Assembly: GCA_963855995.1 (NCBI GenBank)
Contig: OY979716.1
Location: 21,901,321 to 21,965,320, forward strand
DNA length: 64,000 nt
Source: Muricea muricata
Taxonomy: Eukaryota > Cnidaria > Anthozoa > Malacalcyonacea > Plexauridae
Direction: 5' to 3'
Part shown: one piece after another, positions 38,068 through 48,425 of the stretch
Layout of the letters: every line of letters starts with the position of its first letter
How positions within the stretch are numbered: position 1 is the first letter of the stretch
The notes under the pieces: generated by a model
The model's database searches: none
What the model was told of the DNA's origin: nothing
The model's input: only the letters and a program-made list of their open reading frames with translations
Position numbers and translations under genes: made by a program

Positions 38068-41000
38068 ATTAGATAGATAAAACTTTATTTAAACACGCTA
38101 ACCTCGTCAACAAAAGCTGATTTCCACGAGGGGCGTGTGAAGCAGGTAACAGATACATAAAAATATTTAAAAGCTATTTACAAAATGTAAGATATAGTGC
38201 GGTAGCGAGGTATTTACAATGCACATTTGCTTTAACTATCAAAGTAAGCAGCGATTTTCGTCCGAAAGGAAGAAAGGGATTTTCTCTCTCTAATTTCCTT
38301 AGGAATGGAATTCCAAAGAAATGATCCATCATACACTAAACTTTTTTTTAGATTATTAGTACGCGGTTGCGGTAAACAAAGTGTACCTGAAATGTTTCGG
38401 AGATTATAGCTAGTCGTCTCACCTTTATAAGCGAATAAATTGGTGAGTGATTGAGGCCCCGTGTTATTTAACAACTTATACATCATTTTTGCCTTGGCTT
38501 TCTTCCTTTCTACTTTGAGTGTTTTCCAGCCCAACGCTTTCAATGCTACAGAATGATCTGTATCATTGCTCATATTCATGATAATTCGAGCGGCTCTATT
38601 TTGGAGTTTTTGAAGTCGTTTAGATTGTGTTTCACTGAACGCATCCCATACTTCACAGCAGTAATCGAAATATGGGCGGATAATAGCATTATAAACGGAA
38701 AGAAGTGTTTGCCTATCAACAAAATCCTTTAAACGTCTAAGAGCAGAAATTCCCAATGTTATTTTCCCGCAAATAATATCAGTATTACTTTTCCACGACA
38801 AATGCTGGTCGACTGTCACTCCGAGAGTTTTGCACTCATGCACTTGTTTAATCCGTTTGTTTTCAATTACCACATTTGGCTGGAAGTTTGAAATATTTTT
38901 AACCATTTGTTTTGAGCCAATTAGCATAAATTCAGTTTTCGCGACATTGAGGCTTAGTTTATTGGCAATTAGCCATTTTCTAAGATTTTCTAAATCAGAA
39001 TTTACTGCATCTTCAAGATCAGTTACAGAGACGCCAGAAGCTGTCAGGTTTGTGTCGTCAGCAAATAACCGTGGTTTTGTTTTTGATAAACATTGGGGCA
39101 AATCCTTGATATACAATAAAAAGAACAATGGTCCTAAAATAGAGCCTTGTGGTACACCACACCTAATTGCTTTCTCTGATGATAAAAATCCGTTTATGTG
39201 ACATTTCTGACTTCGATTTGAGAGATATGAATTAAGTAGACACAAAGCCTGGCCTTTTATACCGTATATCTCCAATTTCCTCAATAAAATTCGATGATCA
39301 ACTGTATCAAATGCTTTTTTTAAGTCCATTTGGACAACTAGGTTAAACATTTTTTTGTCTAAATTTGCATACCAGTCATTAGTGCAGTCCAATAATGCTG
39401 TAGCGGTAGAATGAAATTTTCGAAAACCAAATTGACCATCACTTAAAAGTCTAAATTTGGATAAGTAACAGTATAGTTGATCATAAAGAATTTTTTCCAT
39501 AATTTTGCTGATGGCTGGCAGGACAGAAATTGGTCTGTAATTTCCTGCCACATTACGTTGGCCATTTTTGTATAGCGGTATTACTCTAGCCGTTTTCCAT
39601 TCATCAGGGAATAAGGACAGAGCAATGGCCTGATTAAAAATGTGTGTTAGTGAATCTGAAATAGCAGGTGAAGCAATCTTAATAATTTTGCAAGAAATCT
39701 TGTCAACACCTGTTGCTTTGTTGCTTGAAAGACCAGTCAGAAGTTGATTGACATGGTTGACCGTGACAGGCTGGAATGCAGCAAACTCTGATTCAATATT
39801 TTTGACATATGTCTCAAAGTTGAAATTTTGTGTATTGATCTGACTAGCTAAATTTGGGCCAATATTTGAAAAATAATCATTAAAACCCTCTGCAATATCT
39901 CTAGGGTTTGTTAGGCTGTTTTCTCCAAGTTTTAGCTCATTTACAATTGACGGTTTGTTTTGCCTTCCCAATAAACTGTTTATAGTCTTCCAAGCCTGCT
40001 TAGGATTGCACTTATCATCAGCAATCTTCGTGGAACAGTAATCCCTTTTTGCATTTCTTAATTCTATATTTACTCTATTTCTAGTTCTTGTGTAGTTTAA
40101 CCAATCATTTTCGAGGTTTGTAATAATGGCTTTTCTTTTGAGCTTGTCCCTTGTATTAATGAGCTCCTTTATAGAACTTGTAATCCAAGGGACTTGTCTT
40201 GCTCTAATTTTTTTATGTTGAAGAGGTGCATGCTTGTCTAAAACTTCTAAAAATAGTTTTTTCCAAATTTCCCACTTTGCATTTGGAGTATCAGCAAAGA
40301 AATACACATTTTGCCAGGGTTGTTGTTTCAGATCCTCGACAAATTTTTTAGTATCAAATTTCTTCATATTTCTAATTTCAACTGTATGTTCTACTTTCCT
40401 AGCAACAGAGATCTTCCTAATTGCAAAAACTAAACTATGGTCACTTATTCCAGTATGAATAACACCAGAATCACAAACGTTTTCTGGAGTATTAGTAATT
40501 ATATGGTCAATAAGGGTGGAGGTTGTCATAGTTACTCGGGTAGCTTCTTGAATTAATTGTGTTAATTGATATAATTCATATAGAGATTTAATTTTCTTTA
40601 TCTGCATGTTTTCATTACCATCTGTTTTTAACATATCACAGTTCAAATCACCAAGAATATAAAACTCTTTATTTTCATCATCAATAGCTTTGATTAAGTT
40701 TTCAAAATGCTCAAAGAAATCTGCCGATGCATTTGGTGGTCTATAGACTGTTGTCACAAGAAATGGTTTGCTATGTGGTTTGACAATTTCTAGACAAACT
40801 GCCTCTAGTTCACTAGGAACCAGATCATGCCTTAACTTGTAGTTTATGGAACTACGCAAGTAAATACACACTCCACCACCACTTCTTGATCTGTCTTTCC
40901 TAACAATATCATAATCACTTAAGTGAAGTATATTATTACTTATACTTGAATCAAGTCGAGTCTCATTGAAAGCAATTAAATCAATGTTTTTTTCTGACAT

Positions 41001-41215
41001 TGAATACCTCATTTCGTCAATCTTTTTTGGTAAACTAACAATATTTAGAAAAGCCATTTTAAAACCTCTCTCTTTAGGGACTGAAGTAAGACAATTGTGA
41101 AAATCGCTGCTTATATCATTAAAATTATCTGCATTAGGTATCATGCCATCATTCGCCTGACATGGCTTAGATAAATTCTCCAGTCTCTGGTCCGATGATG
41201 ATAAACTTTGGATAA
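38068..41215 (-). mobile_element. CR1/L2-like LINE with intact ORF2
   Basis: The element's 3' end is a TTAGATAGATAAAAC-type tail at about 38068, its ORF2 occupies 38232-41144, and it is cut at the 5' side near 41215, where a Penelope-like fragment in opposite orientation begins. It inserted into the segmentally duplicated zone between the signal-peptide exons. Lack of stops over 2.9 kb says it is young. Confidence 0.85.
38232..41144 (-). CDS. LINE ORF2: endonuclease-reverse transcriptase (intact, 970 aa)
   Basis: The protein nicks target DNA and copies its own RNA there. The N-terminal ~240 residues are an APE-type endonuclease: NETRLD (catalytic Glu at residue 61), SGGGVCIYLRSS, TTVYRPPN, LGDLNCDM and SDHSLVF. 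The RT domain (about residues 480-760) follows: GNYRPISVLP, QFGFRKFHSTATALL, MDLKKAFDTVDH, GVPQGSILGPL and the FADD active site near residue 696. A thumb and a C-terminal region (LGVTVDQHLSWK, then ...RLQKLQNRAARII) complete it. All the catalytic motifs that I can check are present. The first Met at 41144 gives a length usual for such ORF2 proteins. No ORF1 is visible. It could be active if the missing 5' part is not required. Confidence 0.95.
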   Translation of the reverse strand: MIPNADNFNDISSDFHNCLTSVPKERGFKMAFLNIVSLPKKIDEMRYSMSEKNIDLIAFNETRLDSSISNNILHLSDYDIVRKDRSRSGGGVCIYLRSSINYKLRHDLVPSELEAVCLEIVKPHSKPFLVTTVYRPPNASADFFEHFENLIKAIDDENKEFYILGDLNCDMLKTDGNENMQIKKIKSLYELYQLTQLIQEATRVTMTTSTLIDHIITNTPENVCDSGVIHTGISDHSLVFAIRKISVARKVEHTVEIRNMKKFDTKKFVEDLKQQPWQNVYFFADTPNAKWEIWKKLFLEVLDKHAPLQHKKIRARQVPWITSSIKELINTRDKLKRKAIITNLENDWLNYTRTRNRVNIELRNAKRDYCSTKIADDKCNPKQAWKTINSLLGRQNKPSIVNELKLGENSLTNPRDIAEGFNDYFSNIGPNLASQINTQNFNFETYVKNIESEFAAFQPVTVNHVNQLLTGLSSNKATGVDKISCKIIKIASPAISDSLTHIFNQAIALSLFPDEWKTARVIPLYKNGQRNVAGNYRPISVLPAISKIMEKILYDQLYCYLSKFRLLSDGQFGFRKFHSTATALLDCTNDWYANLDKKMFNLVVQMDLKKAFDTVDHRILLRKLEIYGIKGQALCLLNSYLSNRSQKCHINGFLSSEKAIRCGVPQGSILGPLFFLLYIKDLPQCLSKTKPRLFADDTNLTASGVSVTDLEDAVNSDLENLRKWLIANKLSLNVAKTEFMLIGSKQMVKNISNFQPNVVIENKRIKQVHECKTLGVTVDQHLSWKSNTDIICGKITLGISALRRLKDFVDRQTLLSVYNAIIRPYFDYCCEVWDAFSETQSKRLQKLQNRAARIIMNMSNDTDHSVALKALGWKTLKVERKKAKAKMMYKLLNNTGPQSLTNLFAYKGETTSYNLRNISGTLCLPQPRTNNLKKSLVYDGSFLWNSIPKEIRERKSLSSFRTKIAAYFDS

Positions 41216-41218
41216 AAA

Positions 41219-42063
41219 ATGGTCATTCCTACAATCAAATCAATTCCTCCGGAAATTTTCTCACAGGGCTATAAATTTGTTTCTTTTGATGTTGAATCTT
41301 TATTTGCTAATGTTGCTTTACACAGGACTATAAATATCGTTTTAGACCGTATAAATAAACAAAAAAACTTATCAATACTAGCTTCCGGAAACATACTTTG
41401 AAAAAAATCATCCTTGATTCGTGCATCAAAACTATATTTTCCTGCCACGGTACTCTTTATGAACAATAGACGGTGTTTCGATGGGTTCTTCATTAGGCAC
41501 AGTTTTGGCAAACATAATTTTGTCTGAGTTTGAAAATATCATAGTAACAGGACTAGTTAACTCCGGCGTCATAAAATTCTATTGAAGGTATGTTGATGAC
41601 ACTTTACTCTTAATCCGGCCAAGCGGTATCCAATTCGTGTTAGATAAATTAAACAGTTTTGACAAAAACTCAAAGTTTACCTTCGATGACTTTCCTCACG
41701 GCAATGTGCACTTTTAGATTTAAAAATTATTAAGGACGGCATTGATATTTTCCGCAAAAACAATCACACCGGCCAATACACCAACTTTTCTAGCTTCGAA
41801 CATTTCAGCCGTAAAGTTTCTTGGATAAATTCTTTATTTTTTCGCGCCTCTAAGATTTGGGCTAACGCTACGCTATTTAATATTCAACTAATCAACAAGA
41901 TTAAACGTTTTATGTCCTGGAATGGTCTTCCTATTAAAGTAAGAAATTTCCTCATCAAGAAACTCAAAGCCAAACTCTGTAATGATAACAACATCACATT
42001 ACATGGAAATAATAAAAATAATGATGATTCGGTACCCAAAATCTGGCTAAAATTACCGTATTT
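41219..42063 (+). mobile_element. Penelope-like element, reverse transcriptase fragment
   Basis: Plus-strand frames give FVSFDVESLFANVALHRTI (palm block with first Asp) and DSCIKTIFSCHGTLYEQ across a frame break. A damaged G-V-S-M-G-S-S-L-G-like stretch follows (~41465-41500), then YVDDTLLLIRP (~41590-41620), RKNNHTGQYTNFSSFEHF-type blocks and FRASKIWA. These are Penelope-like hallmarks. The GIY-YIG endonuclease is absent: the element ends where the MITE at 42065 begins. Stops and shifts show it is dead. Confidence 0.83.
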
Positions 42064-42064
42064 A

Positions 42065-42429
42065 GGGCCTGTTCATATGGGAAGAAGTTTTCCCGGTTAG
42101 CTAGAAAACATTTCGACAAGTTTACAAGCGAGATCTCGCCTTCTTACGAAAATAGTTTGAAAAGTTGCCTTGCGTTCATATGAGACGAAAAGTTTTCCCG
42201 TAAACGTTAACCGGGATTTCGCTTGATGACAGGCTTTATCCCATATGAACACAACTTTCCCGCTTAGCGGGAAAACTTTCTGTTTACACTTTACAAAATC
42301 TACATCACCGCGGGAAACTTTACCCGGTAAGCGGGAAAACATTTCTCCATATGAGCAGAACAACATTATTTGACCTATCGAAATGTTTTCTCGGGAACCG
42401 AGATAACTTCTGCCCATATGAACAGGCCC
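42065..42429. mobile_element. MITE with GGGCCTGTTCATATGG ends and many internal hairpins
   Basis: The perfect terminal inverted repeat GGGCCTGTTCATATGG / CCATATGAACAGGCCC encloses repeated CGGGAAAACT / AGTTTTCCCG modules in both orientations (for example CTTTCCCGCTTAGCGGGAAA). Flanks are TTA at left and TAA at right, so the TSD may be just TA or a mutated TWA. Confidence 0.85.
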
Positions 42430-42559
42430 TAAGGAAGACAAGGTGAATTCCTAGTTAAAAACCTGATCCGGAAAGTACGCCGAAGTCTCAAAATTCATGT
42501 TAAAATTATTGTCGTTTATCAAACAAAAAAGACACCTTTCCTTCTAACAAAGACCTTAC

Positions 42560-42703
42560 TTTCTTATTTCTCATTATCACAGGAAATGCGCTACTGGGCA
42601 AACCTGTTTCCACATAAACCTTTTCTTTTGATGTCACAAGTTCAAACAGTAGGAAGCAAATCTGAATTTGCAGCATAAACATCGCTACACGAAGAGATTT
42701 CAT
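42560..42703 (-). CDS. Signal-peptide first exon (copy 3)
   Basis: [20 protein letters not shown], then ELVTSKEKVYVETG. The donor region has shifted (AAGAAA-gtaagg), so the exon end differs from the sister copies. The LINE/Penelope/MITE cluster at 38.07-42.43 kb lies downstream in transcription, where the rest of this gene would have been. Confidence 0.5.
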
Positions 42704-43400
42704 GTTAACTCAACGAATAGTGATTGTTGAAATGAAAAACTTATTTTTTCAACATATCTTAGCCAGCCAGACGAGTTAGACCGGCAGCTGTGCAGCTACT
42801 TTCATGTTGATTGACTGTGAAAACAAACAAGTTCTGAACAAATGTATACCGCCAAAATTAAAAACAACGGGACTAAATTGTCGGTTTTTCCAATAGAAAT
42901 AATAAATATAAAATGCATATTTGAGCACGACTTCATTTCCTAACTTTCCGAAAAATTGGTTTTGACTGCAACCTCTCATAAATGCGCAATTAAGTCTTTG
43001 ACACCGAAATATTTCATTTACACTATTATTACTTACTATATTATAATAACTCATGAAAACTATAAGTGCTCAAATGAAAAGAAACAGCTGAGTCATACTT
43101 TGAAAGAATGTTTTTGGGTTTTACTTGCAATAACAGATAAAACAAGTACATGTAGGATTCCCTGAGAGTGTATACTGGATAAGGGCTTTGTTATTATGTT
43201 CTAATAATAAGAAACTTTAGCATGGCTTCCTACACTTATAGTTCAGTTTAAGAAATGGTTTTGTATATGTCAGAGCGATTTCGCGTTCCTCGCGTGGGAT
43301 TTTCGTGACCCGAAATTGTGATTTTGAAAACAGTTCCGCGAAGTTTTTTTGATTTTTTCAGCAAGAAAACGCTACTGTTTATTGCAATTGTAAACAATAA
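42704..43400. other. Upstream region of copy 3
   Basis: The first ~200 bp are homologous to the region upstream of copy 2 (36.58-36.83 kb: TCTTAGCCAGCCAGACGAGT, AAGTTCTGAACAAATG). Nothing else recognised. Confidence 0.5.
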
Positions 43401-43404
43401 AGTT

Positions 43405-43535
43405 ATCCCGACGATTTGGTCACGCAAATCTTAATCATCATTATGCGTTTCTTTAGAAAATGATTCCTTATACGGTCTAAAAAGACAGAAAAATTTGCAT
43501 TTGCATAAAAAAATTTTGGGCTGGCTTCTTCACTG
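43405..43535. mobile_element. hAT-type MITE (CAGTGGCGAAGCC family), degenerate copy
   Basis: Right end GGGCTGGCTTCTTCACTG. Inside are TTTGGTCACGCAAAT and TTATACGGTCTA, shared with 26387-26538. Confidence 0.65.
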
Positions 43536-43639
43536 ATTGTAAATGATAGTCAACGTGTATGTACGTTGTAAACGTGTTTTTACTTCTCTTTTAATGTTAC
43601 TGTTTTCTTAGATATTTAAAGTGTATTTCAATCCCCAAG

Positions 43640-43973
43640 GCGTTTCGTGCGTGAGCCCGGGGTGAGGGTACTAATTCCGTCCGGCTATTTACACCCGGGA
43701 AAAGGAAAGCATTAGCGAAGTCTGAAGTTCCAGGTGTATGGCTGCCATGGCTGACCAACGAACGGTGGTCATTTCTGATCTCAAGAATATGGCGGACTAT
43801 CAGGAGTAGCGAACACTTAAGGCATCCAAAAAGGCGAGAAATGAGACGAAAACGACTGCCACAAGACTCTTGAAGAGAGATTAATTCTAGTAAAATACGG
43901 AGAAGCGCCAAGAATTGACTATGGCGTGAAACACGAGGCAAGTTTGTTGATAATGCGTATTTATACTTGTGTT
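43640..43973 (+). pseudogene. Diverged inverted copy of the 33.2-33.85 kb segment
   Basis: GAGCCCGGGGTGAGGGTACTA and the peptide EERLILVKY..EAPRIDYGVK match the segment at 33.2-33.85 kb in opposite orientation. Frames are broken upstream of 43858. It is followed at once by the TTAA-flanked foldback element, which splits the rest of the homologous segment (continuing at 44784). Confidence 0.6.
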
Positions 43974-43977
43974 TTAA

Positions 43978-44779
43978 AAGACATCGGCAATAAAAAAATT
44001 TATTGTTTCATGTGAAAGAGCATGAAAAAGTAAGCTGATTGGTCGTTTACTGTAATAGACTATCTCTTTTAGTTCCGAAGTTATTTGCAAAATGTACAAA
44101 ATATAAACTGCTGATTCAGCAAAAGTTTTGACGTTACTAGTTGGGCAAGTAGGTTTAATAAATACATAAACGAGCTCAGCTCAGTTATTATTTACTCAAA
44201 TCAAATAAACTTTTTTACACAGATACTACATTGCAAGATCCATCCAAAAACATTTCAAACGTGCTATGGTAACACTGTCGTCCCCAGGCTCCACACATAA
44301 TTTTTATAAAATAGCTGTATACTGAAACTGGTTATAACAACATGATATCAGAAGTTTGTCTGCTATAAATACGCATGCCTATAGTTCAATGGGAGGATCA
44401 TTGTTCGAAAAAATGTCCACGTGGATATATACAGCAAGTTATAGAAATTTCGTATCAGGGGCCTAGGGACGGAAGTGTTACTTTGGCAAAAAAATTAGAA
44501 ATGTTTTTTTGATGCGTCTTGTCATGTAGTATCCATGTGCAAAATTTTGTTGAGTTTGACTGAATAATAACTGAGCTATGCTCGTTTATGTATTTATTAA
44601 ACCTTCTTACCCAACTAGTGACGTCACAGCTTTTTGCTGAAACAGCAGTTTATATTTTTCACATTTTTGCGAATAACTTCGGAACTAAACGAGATAGTCT
44701 ATTACAGTAAACGGCCAATTAGCTTATTTTTTCATGCTCTTTCGCATGAAACAATAAAAAATTTTATTGCCAATGCCCT
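43978..44779. mobile_element. 802-bp TTAA-flanked foldback element (piggyBac type)
   Basis: It is bracketed by TTAA at 43974-43977 and 44780-44783. Inverted arms of about 230 bp (43978-~44210 and ~44555-44779) are roughly 88-90% complementary by eye, for example CTGTAATAGACTATCTC and TTTAATAAATACATAAACGAGC in both arms. The ~340-bp centre has no coding sequence. Target and TSD fit piggyBac mobilisation. Confidence 0.9.
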
Positions 44780-44783
44780 TTAA

Positions 44784-46360
44784 TGCTTTATAAATTAAAG
44801 GCCGTTGTAGCCGTACTCCTCCGGATCCAGTCTATTTACAGTTTAATTAAATTCCAGAGCAAGTTTATTTTTGTAAATGCAAGACTGTCTTCTTATTACT
44901 GTATTTCAAAATATTGATGAACTTTACATGCAAAGGAATACGAGCGAAGATATAAAATTAGCTTGAAACGGTTGTATTTCAAACTCAAAGTTTCTGTAGA
45001 TAAAAATTTAGTTTCATAAATATTTCAAAACGTTTTATGTAATTAGTAGGCCGTATTTTATACAAAATTTAAGCTTACACTAGGCATAATAACATACCGC
45101 GCGATGAGAAATTTTGGGCCAATTATAGTGAAGTCGCTTAACCAAACGATCTGTACTGGCGTGTACAAACTTGAGCACCCCCCCCCCCACAATTGATTAA
45201 CTATGCCTCCTAATCAATTTAAGAACGGGTGCCTAAAATTTTCAAGTTAGGGGGGTGTTACCACAGTGAGGTGGTACGTTAACGGTTGGCAATGTTTCTC
45301 TGCCAGTCAATGATATTTAATGTGAGAACATCAAACAGGAAATTTTATATGCCCATTTATCTGTTGTCAAGTCTATGTCTTTGAACAATATCCCAACACC
45401 TTATTATGAAATACAATGATTGAGTAAAACATGAACAAACATCCCGAACCGTTATTTCAAAACCGGAACTTCCCCCCCCGGGATGATAAATTTTGTGAAT
45501 ATCTTCATTGCACCCCCAAAAACATTTCAATTTGACTTAGGAGTCGCGGGGAAAGAAATACTGACTTTGTCCGCTTTGTACAGATCTTGCCAATTTTTGC
45601 CGCTAAGCGACCGGACTATTAAAAAAATGTCAACAAATAAAGGATTAGAAACTGATCCTTTTTCACGCTGTTTTGAAAAAATATACAGAAAGAATAAAAA
45701 TTGCTGTGTTGCTATGACAACAACCTATGTGAATACTTCATGTAATTCCGAAAATAAAGTTGCATGCTTAGTTAGTCGCGAGGGGTTGCTACATGCATGT
45801 AATTCTAGTTGGTTTATACTGCATGCAACCTTTCAACATTTTCAGATTTTTATATCTCGAAAGCTAAAATGATATCCTGTGCTGTATTCAAGACAGCCTA
45901 AAACTGTACAAGAAGTTGGTTCTGTCATTTAACTCGCTTGTTATTTACGGAAAGTGTCCAATGCTGAATTGAATACAGTAAATGCATTGTAAGTGATAGC
46001 GATTCGTGTTTCTACAATAATCTTTTATTTTCTTGTTGAAAAATTAGTCAAACAGTATCAAAATTGGCTTTGTATTCCAGTATTTGTATAAAACCTAATG
46101 ACGAAATGAAAAATTACTGAAGAAAAAAATAAATCACACGAATAATCACACGCGTTTTGTGTTTTTTATAACGTAAATGCGCAAGGTGCGTGTGCTTATG
46201 TCGAATGGATTTTTTCTCACGTCAGTACCAGAGATTCTGTGATTTTCTCACATTTCCTTTTTAAGAATTATAAAGTTGTTAAGCTAGATAATTCGTAAAG
46301 CATATCCGAATTTTAAAAAATCTACAAATATTTTTTTCTGTAATCGAAGCTCATGAATAC
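44784..46360. other. Duplicated, repeat-derived stretch
   Basis: 44790-44850 matches 33.2 kb (GTAGCCGTACTC...CCAGTCTATT) and 45660-45820 matches 32.96-33.11 kb, both inverted. A 129-codon open frame at 45483-45872 overlaps the repeat and has no recognisable domain. C-run hairpins are at 45177-45255. Confidence 0.5.
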
Positions 46361-46364
46361 TTAA

Positions 46365-46609
46365 AGCGGGGTTAGAGTCCGTTCTGCGCATCGGTTCTGC
46401 TCATAACAAAGGTGGGCCACCAAATATAAACATTGTCCAAATTTCACATTTTTCGAACTCTTTTTGAATTGAAACTCTGGTTTACATTCATGTATACGCA
46501 TAGCAAACCAGAAAAGTGTCAGATTTAGTTTAGTAAGTCATATTTTACGAATATAGAATTTCAAAATGTAAATAAAACGTTTGTTTACATTACGGACTGT
46601 AACCCCTCT
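46365..46609. mobile_element. 245-bp TTAA-flanked MITE (piggyBac type)
   Basis: TTAA at 46361-46364 and 46610-46613. Ends AGCGGGGTTAGAGTCCGT and ACGGACTGTAACCCCTCT are imperfect inverted repeats. Confidence 0.82.
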
Positions 46610-46923
46610 TTAAAAAGCTTATTTGTAAACTGGCCTTCAAAGTTGGGTATGTTATTCTCCAACACTTCATAAAGCTTTAAAAAAAACAATTCAGAAAAAT
46701 TCACTGAAGTGGAAAAGATATTGTCGATTAATGTAAAAAATTAATAATAAAAGTGCAACACTAAGACTGTACTGTTTTTGCATGTATTGAGCCGGTATTC
46801 TTCTTTTGTCAGAACTTCACCATATTTAACTAACAAATTGTTGCCCAAAAAATGGTCATTTATACACTCACTTGCATATAAGCATACTAGTATAATTAGT
46901 TTGCTATTCCTATACTCTAAAAA

Positions 46924-47270
46924 GTAGGTGTGTTTAAATGACACAACTTTTCTGTCCAGAAAACAACACATCACAAGTCGTGTTTAGCTGACACGTTCGT
47001 TCATGTGTTACCGTAGCACAGGAAAAGACGAGTTTTCTGTTTGTCCAGAAAACAACACACCTTACGTCATGTTATTAAAAAAGGTGCGTTATAAAACATG
47101 CCAAGATGTGTTATTATCTTTACATGTGTTGTAAAAACACACGTTAAAGATCTGTTGCTTTAGCACAACCTAATCGCACATGCCGCGAAGGTGTGCTGGA
47201 AGAACACGTATCGTAAGAGTGAGCCGACAGCACACAGTATTAATCCGGTACCGTAATAAGACACCTTCGC
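46924..47270. repeat. Left subterminal motif cluster
   Basis: About fifteen degenerate copies of GGTGTGTT or its complement in mixed orientation: GGTGTGTT 46927, AACAACACAT 46962, ATGTGTTA 47003, AACACACC 47055, GGTGCGTT 47083, ATGTGTTGT 47124, AAACACACG 47133, GGTGTGCT 47190, and others. Confidence 0.8.
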
Positions 47271-47636
47271 AAGATTAAAATTAGAACAAACAATAAAATT
47301 AGTGGACAAAAGCACAGAATCTTGCACTACCGAAACGATAAAAGCGAAATTCGACGTCTCGAAATCTTTATATCGCTTCAGGTGGTGAAATATCCTGTGT
47401 TATTGTGTGGTTTTGGTTGCACTGTCATTACTGGCTGCGTAAGTTTGAAATATTACACTAAAAGTACAATACTATACAAATTGTATTGGTAACTGAAAAT
47501 TTTATTAGCGCATGAATTATGTATCATAGAGAGAATACTTTAATTCTGATATAAAAATATAAACATATAAAGAGACGCTCACGGAACAACAGTTCCTTAG
47601 CGTGTACATATAACTAGTGACAATCAAAACATAAAC

Positions 47637-47690
47637 TTAGCTTGGCGAAGCTAGTTTGAAAATGTTGTCATGCTATGCAAATATTTTCGT
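47637..47690. mobile_element. hAT-type MITE fragment (CAGTGGCGAAGCC family)
   Basis: GGCGAAGCTAGTTTGAAAAT followed by GTCATGCTATGCAAAT matches the left end of the element at 26387. It is cut by the next MITE. Confidence 0.55.
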
Positions 47691-47698
47691 GTTTCTAA

Positions 47699-48013
47699 GG
47701 GGCTGATTATATGGTCCCGCTTACCCGGGATTAAGTGAAGCGTAAAATGATCTTGAGGTATTGAAAAATGTCATTTTATGAAACGAAACGACCAAAGTTC
47801 GAATGCTTTCAGCATTGATCAATAAAAAGATAGATTTAACAAAAATTAATGCCGATATACACCATTTTTTACCACATATTTCGGCAAAACGAAAATCTCA
47901 AGCAATCAAGGATTAAACCTTTTTTACAACGTAAACTATGACTAATTTCAATACCTCAAAATCATGTTACGCTTCACGTAATCCCGGGTAAGTGGGATCA
48001 CATAATCAGCCCC
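47699..48013. mobile_element. 315-bp MITE, TAA target duplication (PIF/Harbinger-like)
   Basis: TAA at 47696-47698 and 48014-48016. Long inverted ends start GGGGCTGATTATATGGTCCC and continue through a CTTACCCGGGATTA block to about 65 bp. No ORF. Confidence 0.85.
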
Positions 48014-48110
48014 TAACCGTGAAAACAATTAACTTCTAAGGATATTAGTATCAACATGACAAAGTTGCCAGACTATCTTAGCCACACATCCTATGTTATT
48101 AAAAACAATG

Positions 48111-48425
48111 TTAATGTACGTCGTTTCTTAGTTCTGACGCAAAAGTCGAATATTTTATCGATCTTGCGCTGCTGTCCTTCGCCTCCAAGACAAAATCTTG
48201 TAAAAAAGACAACATTCCAGACATCGATTCTGCATAGTTTACGTCGAACACGTAATATGCGCTTATTAGGTCGACAAGAGCCTCTAAGATATTGGCGGAT
48301 GTTTCAAAAATACATTGGTCTTCTCCCGACACAAATGCTTGGAGGGAATCTTCTGCTGTCCCAAGGATGACCAGTTTGAATTCCACCAACTTGTCCTTAA
48401 ATAAGAGCTCAGTCTTCGTTGATGG
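48111..48425 (-). CDS. SAMD3-like gene, last exon
   Basis: Acceptor tatattttag; opens PSTKTELLFKDKLVEFKLVI and ends ELRNDVH with TAA at 48111-48113. It contains the IFETSANILEALVDLI block followed by YYVFDVNYAESM, the standard C-terminal signature of the family. Confidence 0.78.
   Translation of the reverse strand, partial: PSTKTELLFKDKLVEFKLVILGTAEDSLQAFVSGEDQCIFETSANILEALVDLISAYYVFDVNYAESMSGMLSFLQDFVLEAKDSSARSIKYSTFASELRNDVH

Noticed and set aside
45483..45872. 129-codon plus-strand frame
   Set aside because: Its second half is the inverted copy of a non-coding repeat at 32.96-33.11 kb, and no domain is seen.
46759..46763. Certain left terminus of the CACTA-like element
   Set aside because: The CACTA sequence fits, but the following bases align only loosely with the right end and there is no matching target duplication; recorded as candidate only.
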